In this document: positions 1 through 9,162 of the stretch, piece by piece
Layout of the letters: each line of letters starts with the position of its first letter
Position numbering within the stretch: position 1 is the stretch's first letter
DNA from: Microbacteriaceae bacterium VKM Ac-2855
GTDB lineage: Bacteria > Actinomycetota > Actinomycetes > Actinomycetales > Microbacteriaceae
Assembly: GCA_013204985.1 (NCBI GenBank)
Contig: JABMLG010000003.1
Span: 558,001 to 622,000, forward strand
Direction of reading: 5' to 3'
DNA length: 64,000 bases
Made by a program: the position numbers and the translations under genes
Notes under the pieces: generated by a model
What the model was told of the DNA's origin: nothing
Seen by the model: the letters and a program-made list of their open reading frames with translations, nothing else
Database searches by the model: none

Positions 1-1407
1 CACCTCGTCGGTGATGCCGAACACGGCGGCGTTGGCGACGGCCGGATGTCCGATCAGGACCTCTTCCACCTCGCGCGGATACACGTTGTAGCCGTTGCGG
101 ATGATCATGTCCTTCGTGCGATCGACGATGCGGATGTAGTCCTCATCATCCTTCGTGCCCAGATCGCCGGTGCGGAACCAGCCGTCCACGATCGCCTCCG
201 CGGTCGCATCCGCTCGATTCAGGTAGCCCTTCATCAGGTTGTGCCCGCGGATCACGATCTCGCCGAGCGAGCCACGCGGCAGCAACTCGATGTGGTCGGT
301 GACGTCGGTGCGGGCCACTTCCACTTCGACGCCCCAGATCGGGGTGCCGACGGTACCCGGCCGAGGCGAGCGGCCGACGTGGTTGAAGCTCGCGACCGGG
401 GAGGTCTCGGTGAGGCCGTAGCCCTCGTAGATCGCTGCGCCGAAGAGCTGCTCGAAGCGCTCGAGCACCGCCACCGGCAGCGCGGCGCCCCCCGAGACCG
501 CGTAACGCAGCGGCGGACGATCCTCGCGCCGCGCGGCGGCGGCGAGCAATGCGACGTACATCGTCGGCACACCCTCGAAAATGGTGCACCGATTCGCGAT
601 CATCGCCTCCAGAGCCGCGTCGCCGTCGAACTTGGGGACGAGCACCACCGCCGCGCCGACGCGGAAGGCGGTGTTCATCGCGCAGACCTGGCCGAAGGTG
701 TGGAAGAGCGGGAGCGCGCCGAGCACCACGTCGTCCGCACGCATGTCGAAGGTGTTCATCAGGAGGACGTTCGACTGCTCGACGATCGCCAGGTGGCTTC
801 CCTCTGCACCTTTGGGTCGGCCCGTGGTGCCACTGGTGTAGAGGATCGTGGCGGTGTCGAGCGGGTCCGCCGGCCGATAGGTATCGATGGGCGTGGCCGC
901 GGCCGCGAGGTCTTCGAGGCGCGGGAACGGCGATTCGGCGGCGCTCGCATCCGGTACGAGGACGCTGAGCACGGTGGTATCGGTGAGCGCTGCGCCTTGC
1001 GAGCCCTCGCCGAGCAGAGGGGCCGCGCAGATCAGCACGGATGCGCCGGAGTCGCGCAGCACGTAGGCGATCTCGTCGTGCTTGAGCAGGGCGTGCACGG
1101 GGACGACGACGGCGCCGAGGGACAGCACCGCGAAATAGCTCCGCGGGAAGTCGGGCATGTTCGGGATCAGCACCGCCACGCGGTCACCGGGGCCGACCCC
1201 GGCATCGCGCAGGGCGCCCGCGTAGCCGCGGGTCTGCTTCCAGAGCTCGGCGTAGCTGATCGAGCTCCCGCCCACGATCAGTGCCGTGGCGTCGGGCGTG
1301 CGGGCAGCCGATTCGGCGAGGATCGCGGCGACCGAGACCGTACCGAATCCGTGCGGCGGCGCGGCGGCGGGAAGCGTTGCGGGTCGTGCCTCGGTGATGC
1401 TCATCAT
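1..1407 (-). CDS. Long-chain acyl-CoA synthetase (AMP-forming), 3' end outside window
   Basis: ANL-superfamily adenylating enzyme that would activate a fatty acid with ATP and CoA. The frame is open from the ATG at 1407 to the window edge, giving 469 residues; about 40-60 C-terminal residues are missing compared with the family. Visible motifs are the AMP-binding P-loop YTSGTTGRPKG from residue 190, the YGLTET adenylate motif from residue 330, a WFRTGDLG segment near residue 411, and the hinge/C-domain segment RNGYNVYPREVEEVL near the edge. GGAG lies just before a second in-frame ATG at 1404, so the start could be one codon later. Substrate chain length cannot be read from the sequence; a medium-chain or aryl acid ligase is possible. 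Confidence 0.9.
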   Translation of the reverse strand, partial: MMSITEARPATLPAAAPPHGFGTVSVAAILAESAARTPDATALIVGGSSISYAELWKQTRGYAGALRDAGVGPGDRVAVLIPNMPDFPRSYFAVLSLGAVVVPVHALLKHDEIAYVLRDSGASVLICAAPLLGEGSQGAALTDTTVLSVLVPDASAAESPFPRLEDLAAAATPIDTYRPADPLDTATILYTSGTTGRPKGAEGSHLAIVEQSNVLLMNTFDMRADDVVLGALPLFHTFGQVCAMNTAFRVGAAVVLVPKFDGDAALEAMIANRCTIFEGVPTMYVALLAAAARREDRPPLRYAVSGGAALPVAVLERFEQLFGAAIYEGYGLTETSPVASFNHVGRSPRPGTVGTPIWGVEVEVARTDVTDHIELLPRGSLGEIVIRGHNLMKGYLNRADATAEAIVDGWFRTGDLGTKDDEDYIRIVDRTKDMIIRNGYNVYPREVEEVLIGHPAVANAAVFGITDEV

Positions 1408-1489
1408 GCTCCAGTCGACGTTGACTGCGAGGCGGTCCGCCTCGGGGTGGCTCACGCTACGCCCGACGTGGCCGGCCGGGCAAGCGGTT

Positions 1490-1792
1490 TCAGCGGGCTC
1501 GCGGCTGATCCCGATCTCGGCCAGGATCGTCGGTCGAGAGGATGTTGGTCCTCGCGGGCGCCCTCGGCTCCAGATGGCGAACGACGAACGCGGCGGCGAC
1601 GAACGCGATACCGAGACCGAACAGCAACCGGTTCAGCGCCGGCACGGTGGCGAAGAGCACATCCAGGATCGAGGATCCGCTTACCTGTGCCTGATAGAGC
1701 AGATTCGGGTACACCAGGCCGAGCGCGATCGAGGCGACGATGCCACCGACACCCCACCACAGCATCGCCCGGGCGGACAGCTTCGGAACCAT
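1490..1792 (-). CDS. Small integral membrane protein, 100 aa
   Basis: Unrecognised membrane protein. Two hydrophobic stretches (about residues 10-32 and 45-72 from MVPKLSARAMLWW) are followed by a charged, proline/arginine-rich cytoplasm-like tail. The ATG at 1792 is preferred because GGGGGAA lies 6 nt upstream; an in-frame start at 1831 lacks a ribosome binding site. It sits 83 bp upstream of the acyl-CoA ligase on the same strand and could be cotranscribed with it. No function assigned. Confidence 0.65.
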   Translation of the reverse strand: MVPKLSARAMLWWGVGGIVASIALGLVYPNLLYQAQVSGSSILDVLFATVPALNRLLFGLGIAFVAAAFVVRHLEPRAPARTNILSTDDPGRDRDQPRAR

Positions 1793-1861
1793 GGCGTTCC
1801 CCCTTCGCTCCGTTCCAGCCTGCACTCTCACCGGGCGGGGCGCGATGGACTCCCAGCCGAA

Positions 1862-2710
1862 TCAGTGCTGCCGCACCACCACTAGCGGCCCGGCCATGGT
1901 CAGCGCCATGCTGTGGCTGACCGAGCCGAGAAGCAGACGCAGGAAGGCGCCGCGCCCGTGGCTGCCCACGACGAGCAGGCGCGCGTCGGCGGCGACGCGG
2001 GCGAGCGCTTCGACCGTCGACCCGCGCACCAGCCGCCGGTCGACGACGAGGCCGGGATAGCGGGAGGCGAGACCGGTGAGCGATTCCGCGAAAACGAGAC
2101 GTTCATCCGCTTCGATGGCGTCGATGGTGACCTTCTCGATCGGGACGGTGTCGGCCCAGGCGCCCGGCAGCTGCCACGCGTGCACCGCGAGGAGGGGCTC
2201 GTCGAGGCGATCGGCCTCGTCGGCCGCGAAGGCGATGGCGGCGAGGGAGGCGGGCGATCCGTCGACGCCGACCGCGATGCCGCGTCGCGGCGCGTCCGCT
2301 CCCGGTGGGATGAGCGCGACAGCGGAACGGGTGGCGGCGGCGACGCGCACCGCGACCGGTGCCGTGATGGCGCCGCCGAGGCGGCCGAGATGGTGCGCGC
2401 CGAGCACCAGCAGCCCGCCGGCGGGAGCGATCTCGCTGAGCACGACGACCGGGTCGCCGAAGAGGAGGCGGGCCTCGATCCGGAGACCGGGTTGTCTGTC
2501 GCGGGCGTGTTCGCGCGCGGACTGCAGCACCTGGTCGGCGGCCTCGCGCACGGCCGTCTCGTCGAGAAGTCCGACGCCGGTCCAGACGTCTTCGACGACG
2601 GTCACCAGCTCGACGGAGCAGTGCCGGCCGGCAGCCCTCTGCAGCGCCCAGTCGAGGGCCGCCGTGCTCTGGTCGGACCCGGTGACCCCCACCACGATCG
2701 AATCGCTCAT
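1862..2710 (-). CDS. Tandem universal stress protein (UspA family)
   Basis: Cytoplasmic stress protein with two Usp domains (about residues 1-140 and 145-282), the usual 280-300 aa actinobacterial arrangement. The second domain carries the ATP-binding signature G-x2-G-x9-G-S (VVGSHGRGAF...GSVS) near the C-terminus. The first has a related but degenerate GAHHLGRLGG segment, so ATP binding may be confined to one half. It begins MSDSIVVGVTGSDQS, a standard Usp start. It lies alone on the minus strand between a small membrane protein and an MpaB-like gene, from which it is separated by a long hairpin. The ligand and inducing stress are not evident. Confidence 0.9.
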   Translation of the reverse strand: MSDSIVVGVTGSDQSTAALDWALQRAAGRHCSVELVTVVEDVWTGVGLLDETAVREAADQVLQSAREHARDRQPGLRIEARLLFGDPVVVLSEIAPAGGLLVLGAHHLGRLGGAITAPVAVRVAAATRSAVALIPPGADAPRRGIAVGVDGSPASLAAIAFAADEADRLDEPLLAVHAWQLPGAWADTVPIEKVTIDAIEADERLVFAESLTGLASRYPGLVVDRRLVRGSTVEALARVAADARLLVVGSHGRGAFLRLLLGSVSHSMALTMAGPLVVVRQH

Positions 2711-2842
2711 CGCGCGCCTCCCTGCATCGCAGCGGACGGGCGAACGGTGGCGTCAGCGCGACCGGCCTGCGTAGTTCTCGGCCGCTCGACGAGCGGCCTG
2801 ATCCGAGTGTGGGCGCATCCGCTGCCCGACGCAATGGGAGAG

Positions 2843-2896
2843 GGGTTGCCGTTTCTTTGACAGCCCTCCGACGACGCGTCAAAGAAATGGCAACCC
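2843..2896. terminator. Long inverted repeat downstream of the MpaB-like gene
   Basis: Arms 2843-2861 and 2878-2896 (19 nt, one mismatch) separated by 16 nt; the arm reads GGGTTGCCGTTTCTTTGAC. It lies just past the stop of the minus-strand gene at 2905 and before uspA, so a transcription terminator is the simplest reading, although no T-tract follows. Confidence 0.6.
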
Positions 2897-2904
2897 GGTG
2901 TGGG

Positions 2905-3669
2905 TCACGCCATCCGGCGCAACCTCCGCAGGTACAGGGTGCACGGCAGCCAGCGGATCGACCGGGGGAGCAGCCGGTAGACCGCGAACGTCGCGCGCAT
3001 CGTGCGGTCGAAGCGGCGCTGCTGCCGCGGCGTCCAGCGGAATCCGAACGGCGCGCGCAACTCGGCGGGCAGCAGCCCGGCCGTCACCAGCCGCACGTAC
3101 GGCATCAGCGATCGGATCCACCACGGCGACTCCGCGGCGGCCAGCAGATCGCGCGCGACGCGCCGCGCCTCCGGCGTCACGTGCAATTCGGCGACGGATC
3201 GCGCCCAATACGCGTCGAACTCGGCGCGGGTGGCGGGCCAGAGTTCGTGCGGCATCTGCAGCGACGAGCCGACCTGCGCCTGCAGCCGTTGGATCTCGTC
3301 CGCATCCGCTGCCGACAGAGCGCCGAACGCGCCCTCGTACAGTTCCAGCATCGACTGGCTGATAGTGGCCGCGACCCACCGCTGCAGTTCTGGGTCGAAG
3401 GCGTTGTAACCGGGCCCGCGCACCGGGGCGTGCGCGCGGTTCACCACGCGGATGATGGTGCGGCGGTCGTCCTCCGTGCCGTACTGCAGCGCGTAGAGAT
3501 AGGCGAGCGTGCCGTGCAGCCTGCCGAGCGCGCGGTGCGCGAAGTCGGAGTGTTCGGCGACGCCCGCGCCGACCCGCGGATGCGCGATCTGCAGCAGGAT
3601 CGCCCGCCCGCCGGCCACCAGGAAGATCGCTTCACGGCCGATCTGACTGATGTCGGGGTGCCTGCTCAC
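2905..3669 (-). CDS. Oxygenase MpaB / DUF2236 family protein
   Basis: 254-residue member of the DUF2236 (MpaB/latex-clearing-protein-like) family, generally regarded as b-type heme proteins. The expected N-terminal block is present: GREAIFLVAGGRAILLQIAHP, then HPRVGAGVAEHSDF with candidate heme-ligand histidines. GTG at 3669 is preferred over a longer frame to 3912 because AGGACG precedes it and the family begins near this point; the longer N-terminus is low-complexity arginine-rich sequence overlapping the sucC leader. It is transcribed divergently from sucCD. Substrate unknown. Confidence 0.8.
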   Translation of the reverse strand: MSRHPDISQIGREAIFLVAGGRAILLQIAHPRVGAGVAEHSDFAHRALGRLHGTLAYLYALQYGTEDDRRTIIRVVNRAHAPVRGPGYNAFDPELQRWVAATISQSMLELYEGAFGALSAADADEIQRLQAQVGSSLQMPHELWPATRAEFDAYWARSVAELHVTPEARRVARDLLAAAESPWWIRSLMPYVRLVTAGLLPAELRAPFGFRWTPRQQRRFDRTMRATFAVYRLLPRSIRWLPCTLYLRRLRRMA

Positions 3670-3834
3670 CGTGAGGCGTCCTTTCGGTCGGCTCGCTCGA
3701 GCGCCGGCGTTGTGCCGGAGCCGATTGAGTCTCGACACTACGCGGATCCGCTCGGGCGGATCGCCCGCGCTGCCGACCGACGGGACGGGGTGGACCGCAG
3801 CCGGTCGCCGCGAACGTGAGCGAGGCGCGAAGAG

Positions 3835-3840
3835 TAAGGT
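3835..3840 (+). promoter_or_regulatory. Candidate -10 element of sucCD
   Basis: TAAGGT fits the actinobacterial TANNNT -10 pattern about 105 nt upstream of the sucC start. This implies a leader of roughly 100 nt, unlike the many short-leader promoters nearby. Confidence 0.45.
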
Positions 3841-3944
3841 TGAACCGGCCCGGGACGCGAGGTGTGTGTCCTCTTCCGCCCGCCGTCCGGTCCGTTCATC
3901 GACGAACACCAATATGCGCGCGTGGCGCGGAATGGGAAAACAGC

Positions 3945-5114
3945 GTGGATCTATTCGAATACCAGGCCCGTGATCTGTTCGAGTCGTACGGGGTCCCCGT
4001 ACTGCCCGGCATCGTCGCCGACACTCCGGAGGAGGCGCGCGCCGCTGCCGAGAAGCTGGGCGGCGTGACCGTGGTCAAGGCTCAGGTGAAGATCGGCGGC
4101 CGAGGCAAGGCCGGCGGCGTGAAGGTCGCCAAGGATGCGGACGCTGCGGAAGAGGCGGCGAAGGCGATCCTCGGCCTCGACATCAAGGGTCACGTCGTCA
4201 AGCGCCTGATGATCGCGGGCGGTGCCCGCATCGCCCAGGAGTTCTACTTCTCGGTGCTGCTCGACCGCGCGAACCGCTCCTACCTCTCGCTCACCTCCTA
4301 CGAGGGCGGCATGGAGATCGAGCAGCTGGCCGTCGAGCGTCCTGAGGCGCTCGCCCGCGTCGAGGTGATCCCCGGCCAGGGCATCGACCTGGCCAAGGCG
4401 ACCGAGATCGCGATCGCCGCGAAGTTCCCCGAGGAGCTCGTTCCCAAGGTCGCCCCGGTGATCGTGAAGCTGTACGAGGTCTACAAGGGTGAGGACGCGA
4501 CGCTGGTCGAGGTCAACCCGCTCGTGCTGACGGAGGAGGGCGACATCGTCGCGCTCGACGGGAAGGTCTCGCTCGACGAGAACGCGGGATTCCGCCACCC
4601 GAACCACGAGGCGCTCGAGGACAAGTCCGCGGCCGACCCGCTCGAGGCCAAGGCCAAGGAGAACGACCTCAACTACGTCAAGCTCGATGGCGAGGTCGGC
4701 ATCATCGGCAACGGCGCGGGCCTCGTGATGTCGACGCTCGACGTGGTCGCCTACGCCGGCGAGAAGCACAACGGTGTCAAGCCGGCGAACTTCCTCGACA
4801 TCGGCGGCGGAGCATCCGCCACCGTGATGGCCAACGGGCTCGACGTGATCCTGAATGACGCGCAGGTCAAGAGCGTGTTCGTGAACGTCTTCGGAGGCAT
4901 CACCGCCTGCGACGCTGTCGCGAACGGCATCCTGCAGGCGCTCGAGATCCTCGGCGACACGGCCACCAAGCCGCTCGTCGTGCGTCTCGACGGCAACAAG
5001 GTGGAGGAAGGCCGCGCGATCCTCGAGGCCGCCGCCAACCCGCTGATCACTCTGGCCGCCACCATGGACGAGGGCGCCGACAAGGCCGCCGAGCTCGCCG
5101 CCGCCGCTGCGTAA
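3945..5114 (+). CDS. sucC: Succinate-CoA ligase (ADP-forming) subunit beta
   Basis: TCA-cycle enzyme subunit that binds the nucleotide and, with SucD, interconverts succinyl-CoA and succinate with substrate-level phosphorylation. 389 residues, the family norm. The N-terminal ATP-grasp region starts [18 protein letters not shown]; glycine-rich and [16 protein letters not shown] segments follow near residue 45. The C-terminal ligase half contains [11 protein letters not shown] and [11 protein letters not shown]. The GTG at 3945 aligns with the conserved family N-terminus; a longer frame to 3816 would add unrelated residues. sucD follows after 20 nt, so the two form an operon. Confidence 0.97.
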   Translation: MDLFEYQARDLFESYGVPVLPGIVADTPEEARAAAEKLGGVTVVKAQVKIGGRGKAGGVKVAKDADAAEEAAKAILGLDIKGHVVKRLMIAGGARIAQEFYFSVLLDRANRSYLSLTSYEGGMEIEQLAVERPEALARVEVIPGQGIDLAKATEIAIAAKFPEELVPKVAPVIVKLYEVYKGEDATLVEVNPLVLTEEGDIVALDGKVSLDENAGFRHPNHEALEDKSAADPLEAKAKENDLNYVKLDGEVGIIGNGAGLVMSTLDVVAYAGEKHNGVKPANFLDIGGGASATVMANGLDVILNDAQVKSVFVNVFGGITACDAVANGILQALEILGDTATKPLVVRLDGNKVEEGRAILEAAANPLITLAATMDEGADKAAELAAAAA

Positions 5115-5134
5115 CGAAGGACTGTAGAACAACA

Positions 5135-6037
<903 letters not shown>

Positions 6038-6058
6038 CGCTCGGGCTCGCTCGAGAGG

Positions 6059-6092
6059 GACGGGACCGGCTGCTGCGGCGGCCGGTCCCGTC
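6059..6092 (+). terminator. Hairpin after sucD
   Basis: GACGGGACCGGC and GCCGGTCCCGTC form a perfect 12-bp stem around a 10-nt loop, followed by GCGTTTCC. It lies 21 nt after the sucD stop. Confidence 0.75.
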
Positions 6093-6140
6093 GCGTTTCC
6101 CCGTGTCTCGGTCGCGCTTCGTCGCCGGCGCGCAGCCGGA

Positions 6141-6146
6141 TAGGGT
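6141..6146 (+). promoter_or_regulatory. -10 element for leaderless LLM oxidoreductase gene
   Basis: TAGGGT is separated by exactly 6 nt from the GTG at 6153, so transcription should begin at or next to the start codon. No Shine-Dalgarno sequence is present. Confidence 0.6.
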
Positions 6147-6152
6147 CGTGGA

Positions 6153-7193
6153 GTGCCCGCCGAACTCGGATTCCTGACCTTCGTCCCCTATCCCGCCGAG
6201 GGGGTCGGCGACGCAGCAAAGAGCCTGCAGGACGGCATCGAGCTGTTCACGCTCGCCGAGCAGCTCGGCTACGACACGGGCTGGGTGCGGGTGCGCCACT
6301 TCGAGAAGTTCCTCTCGTCGCCGATGACCTTCTTCGCCGCCGTCTCGCAGCACACCTCCCGCATCCGGATGGGAACGGCCGTCATCGGCGCACGGTACGA
6401 GTCGCCGATCCGGCTCGCCGAGGATGCCGCCACCGTCGATCTGCTCAGCGGCGGTCGTCTCGAGCTCGGTCTGAGCGCCGGCTTCGCGCATCTCTCCGGC
6501 GTCTTCGACGGTGTCTTCGGCGCCTCCGAGCGCGACTTCTCTGCCGAGGCGCAGGCGCGGATCGCGCGCACCCGTGAGGCGCTCTCGGGTGCGACGCTCG
6601 GCATCGCGACCTCGGCGTTGATGTCGGTTCCGGTGGGTTCGGAGCTGGTGCTGCGTCCGCAGAGTCCCGGCCTCACCGAGCGCGTCTGGTACGGCCCGGG
6701 TACCGAGGCGTCCGCGGTGCGGGCGGGGACGCTGGGCATGGACATCCAGGTGTCGACGCTCAATACGGAGGAGACCGGCTTGTCGTTCGAGGAGCAGCAG
6801 GCGGTGCAGATCCGCTCGTACCGGGCGGCGTTCGCGGCCGCGCATCCGGAACGCACGCCGCGGGTCGCAGCGGGGCGCATCGTGCTGCCGCTGCTGACCG
6901 CGGAGGACGAGGCCGCGCACCGCGCGTTCATCGACGCCTACGACGAGCGGATGCTGCCGGACGGTCGCCCACGCACCGCCGACCGCTCGATCGTCGCCGC
7001 GCCGATGCGCTTCGGACGCGTGCACGCGGGGGAGCCGGCGGCGATCGTGGATGCGCTGCTCGCGGATGCGGCGCTCGCCGAGGCGGACGCGCTCACCATC
7101 ACGCTTCCCGCGGTCGGCGGCTTCGCCTCCCATCGACGCGTGCTCGAGGCCGTCGCCGAGCACATCGCCCCGGCACTCGGCTGGCACGGCTGA
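6153..7193 (+). CDS. LLM class flavin-dependent oxidoreductase
   Basis: Luciferase-like (LLM) TIM-barrel flavoprotein of 346 residues, using FMN or F420. The N-terminal strand LGFLTFVPY, the GYDTGWVRVRHF block and RIRMGTAVIGARYESPIRLAEDAATVD followed by SGGRLELGLSAG are typical. The GTG at 6153 is supported by the -10 element 6 nt upstream rather than by a ribosome binding site. It lies alone between sucD and the convergent ogt gene. Cofactor choice and substrate cannot be inferred. Confidence 0.85.
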   Translation: MPAELGFLTFVPYPAEGVGDAAKSLQDGIELFTLAEQLGYDTGWVRVRHFEKFLSSPMTFFAAVSQHTSRIRMGTAVIGARYESPIRLAEDAATVDLLSGGRLELGLSAGFAHLSGVFDGVFGASERDFSAEAQARIARTREALSGATLGIATSALMSVPVGSELVLRPQSPGLTERVWYGPGTEASAVRAGTLGMDIQVSTLNTEETGLSFEEQQAVQIRSYRAAFAAAHPERTPRVAAGRIVLPLLTAEDEAAHRAFIDAYDERMLPDGRPRTADRSIVAAPMRFGRVHAGEPAAIVDALLADAALAEADALTITLPAVGGFASHRRVLEAVAEHIAPALGWHG

Positions 7194-7299
7194 GCCGACG
7201 CGGTGAGGGGGTCGTCGCCGCGTTCCGCGCCGTCGATCCGGGCGGGAGGGAGTGACGACTCCCGTCGGAGACGCCAGAGACTCCCGTCAGAGACGTCCG

Positions 7300-7806
7300 T
7301 CAGAACAGACGTGATGCCGAGACGTCCGTGGGTTCCTCGAGTTCGAGGAGGAACCGTTTGCGCTCGAGTCCACCGGCGAATCCGGTGAGGCCGCCGTCGG
7401 CGCCGAGTACCCGGTGGCACGGCACGACGATCGAGACCGGGTTGTGGCCCACGGCCTGCCCCACGCGTTGCGCGAGCGCGGCATTGCCGAGTCGACGGGC
7501 GATGGCGCCGTAGGTGGTCGTCTCGCCGGAGGGGATCTCCCGCAGGAGGCGCCACACCGCCTGCGAGAACTCGTCCCCGCGGAGGGCGAGCGGCACCTCG
7601 CACACCGTCCGCGACCCGGCGAAGTACTCGTCGAGCTGCGCGGCCACGAGCGAGAAGACGGCCGCCGCCGGGTCGTGCGCACCGATCGCGTCCGCTGCCG
7701 GTGGATAACGGTGCTGCGGGAAATACAGCCCCGCCAAAGCGCCGCCCTCGGCGACGAGCAGCAACTCGCCGACCACGGTCGGGATGTTCGTGTGCACCGT
7801 GCTCAT
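7300..7806 (-). CDS. ogt: Methylated-DNA-[protein]-cysteine S-methyltransferase
   Basis: Suicide DNA repair protein that transfers O6-alkyl groups from guanine to its own cysteine. 168 residues. The helix-turn-helix segment SGETTTYGAIARRLG and the active-site block IVVPCHRVLGADGGLTGFAGG with acceptor Cys in PCHR are intact. The N-terminal domain is a normal Ogt-type domain with no Ada transcription module. A second, Cys-less alkyltransferase-like protein is encoded at 22878-23192. The TMEM175-like gene ends 8 nt upstream, so the two may be cotranscribed. Confidence 0.93.
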   Translation of the reverse strand: MSTVHTNIPTVVGELLLVAEGGALAGLYFPQHRYPPAADAIGAHDPAAAVFSLVAAQLDEYFAGSRTVCEVPLALRGDEFSQAVWRLLREIPSGETTTYGAIARRLGNAALAQRVGQAVGHNPVSIVVPCHRVLGADGGLTGFAGGLERKRFLLELEEPTDVSASRLF

Positions 7807-7813
7807 CCGCGCC

Positions 7814-9052
7814 TCAGCCTTCGTGCCGAACGCGGGCGAGCACCGCGGCGACCGGGCGTTCGACGAAGAGCAGCAGCAGCGACCAGAGTCCGAGATGCGG
7901 GACGAGCAGCGTGAGCACGAAGGCGAGCACCAGGATCGCGACGGGCATCACGGCGAACCGGACGCGGATCGGCACAGCGGCGTCCCGTCGCAGCGCCGGC
8001 CGAGCGATGAGCACCAGATCGACGAGGAGCAGACCGCCGCTCATCACGACCATCGTGCCGATGTAGAGCAGGTCGGTCGCGAGCGAATCGCTCTCCGCGA
8101 CGGCGCTCGTCGCGAACGGGAAGAAAGCGACGGCGCACAACCAGAGCAGGTTGACCCACACCAGCGCCGCGTTGTAGTCGCCCACCATTTCGAACACGCG
8201 GTGGTGCGGGACCCAGAACACGGCGGTCACCACGAACGAGAGAGCGAAGGCGAGGATCGTGCCGTTGTTGTCGGCCACGATGCTGCCGAAGTCCGCACCC
8301 GGCTTCGCGATCTCGGGCCCGATCTCGACCAGCGGCAGCACCAGGATCGTGATCGCGATCGCGACCGTCGCGTCCGAGAAGTTGACCAGGCGGTCCAGGC
8401 CGCGCGCCGTGTGCACCGTCGTCGCTGGCGTTCGGCGACCGCGCCGGCGCGTGATGAGCGATTCGACCGGTCCGCCGAGGAAGAGCAGCAGCAGGGCCCA
8501 CAGGTTCACCGCCGGCACCAGCACGGCCACCACCAACGCGAAGATCATCAACACAACGGTCACTCGGGCCCCGACGATCTCGTCGTTCACAGGAGCATCG
8601 GCGCGCCGCAGCCGCGGGGTCCGCTGCAGGATGCTTTGCATCAGCAGGGTCGACGAACTCGCGATGATCATGGTGCCGATGTAGAGCGCGTAGACCGCTC
8701 GTTCGTGGTCCGCGTACGCGAGCAGATTCGCGGCGAAGGGCAGCACGACGATGCTCAGCAGCCAGAGGAAGTTGGTCCAGACCAGGCGACCGTCGTAGTC
8801 CTGCACCCACTCGAAGACGCGATTGTGCACCATCCACAGTCGGCCGATGACGGCGAAGGTGATCAGGAAGGCGAGCAGCGTTCCGCCGTGTTCGTCGACG
8901 AGCTCGCCGAGGCCGTGCTCGCCGAGTTCGTCGGTCACGTCGACCAGCGGCAGCACCAGGAAGGTGATCGCGATCGCGACGGCGGCATCGGTGAAGTTGA
9001 CGAGGCGGTCGAGTCCGCGCTCGGTCGTCGTGCGGGTCGGATGCGCTGCCAC
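7814..9052 (-). CDS. TMEM175-family (DUF1211) channel-like protein with two internal repeats
   Basis: 412-residue polytopic membrane protein made of two homologous halves. Each begins with the family signature in its first helix: RLVNFTD at residues 16-22 and RLVNFSD starting at residue 221, both followed by nearly identical AVAIAIT(F/I)LVLPLV helices. Bacterial TMEM175 potassium channels are usually single-repeat subunits that tetramerise; two repeats in one chain is the layout of animal TMEM175. A loop RRRGRRTPATT joins the halves. GTG 9052 is chosen because TAGGGT lies 7 nt upstream; a GTG at 9097 is possible. It is divergent from the DUF6350 gene. Ion selectivity is inferred from the family only. 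Confidence 0.85.
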   Translation of the reverse strand: MAAHPTRTTTERGLDRLVNFTDAAVAIAITFLVLPLVDVTDELGEHGLGELVDEHGGTLLAFLITFAVIGRLWMVHNRVFEWVQDYDGRLVWTNFLWLLSIVVLPFAANLLAYADHERAVYALYIGTMIIASSSTLLMQSILQRTPRLRRADAPVNDEIVGARVTVVLMIFALVVAVLVPAVNLWALLLLFLGGPVESLITRRRGRRTPATTVHTARGLDRLVNFSDATVAIAITILVLPLVEIGPEIAKPGADFGSIVADNNGTILAFALSFVVTAVFWVPHHRVFEMVGDYNAALVWVNLLWLCAVAFFPFATSAVAESDSLATDLLYIGTMVVMSGGLLLVDLVLIARPALRRDAAVPIRVRFAVMPVAILVLAFVLTLLVPHLGLWSLLLLFVERPVAAVLARVRHEG

Positions 9053-9059
9053 GGCTTCG

Positions 9060-9065
9060 ACCCTA
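9060..9065 (-). promoter_or_regulatory. -10 element of the TMEM175-like gene
   Basis: On the minus strand TAGGGT lies 7 nt before GTG 9052, giving a leaderless or nearly leaderless transcript. Confidence 0.5.
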
Positions 9066-9146
9066 GCCGGGTCGCGGAGAGGTGGCGCGATGTGCACTCA
9101 TCCGCCGCCGCTCGGGGTTTCTGCCCGTCGCGCGAAACCGGACGGC

Positions 9147-9152
9147 TAGGCT
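9147..9152 (+). promoter_or_regulatory. -10 element of the DUF6350 gene
   Basis: TAGGCT lies 10 nt before ATG 9163, so the leader would be only a few nucleotides. Confidence 0.5.
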
Positions 9153-9162
9153 CGTCAGGCCC

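Noticed and set aside
46-1920. 624-codon plus-strand frame opposite the acyl-CoA ligase
   Set aside because: It is arginine/histidine-rich antisense sequence; the minus-strand frame has full ligase motifs.
3816-3944. Upstream extension of sucC to 3816
   Set aside because: The added residues do not match the SucC N-terminus; GTG 3945 gives the family length and start.
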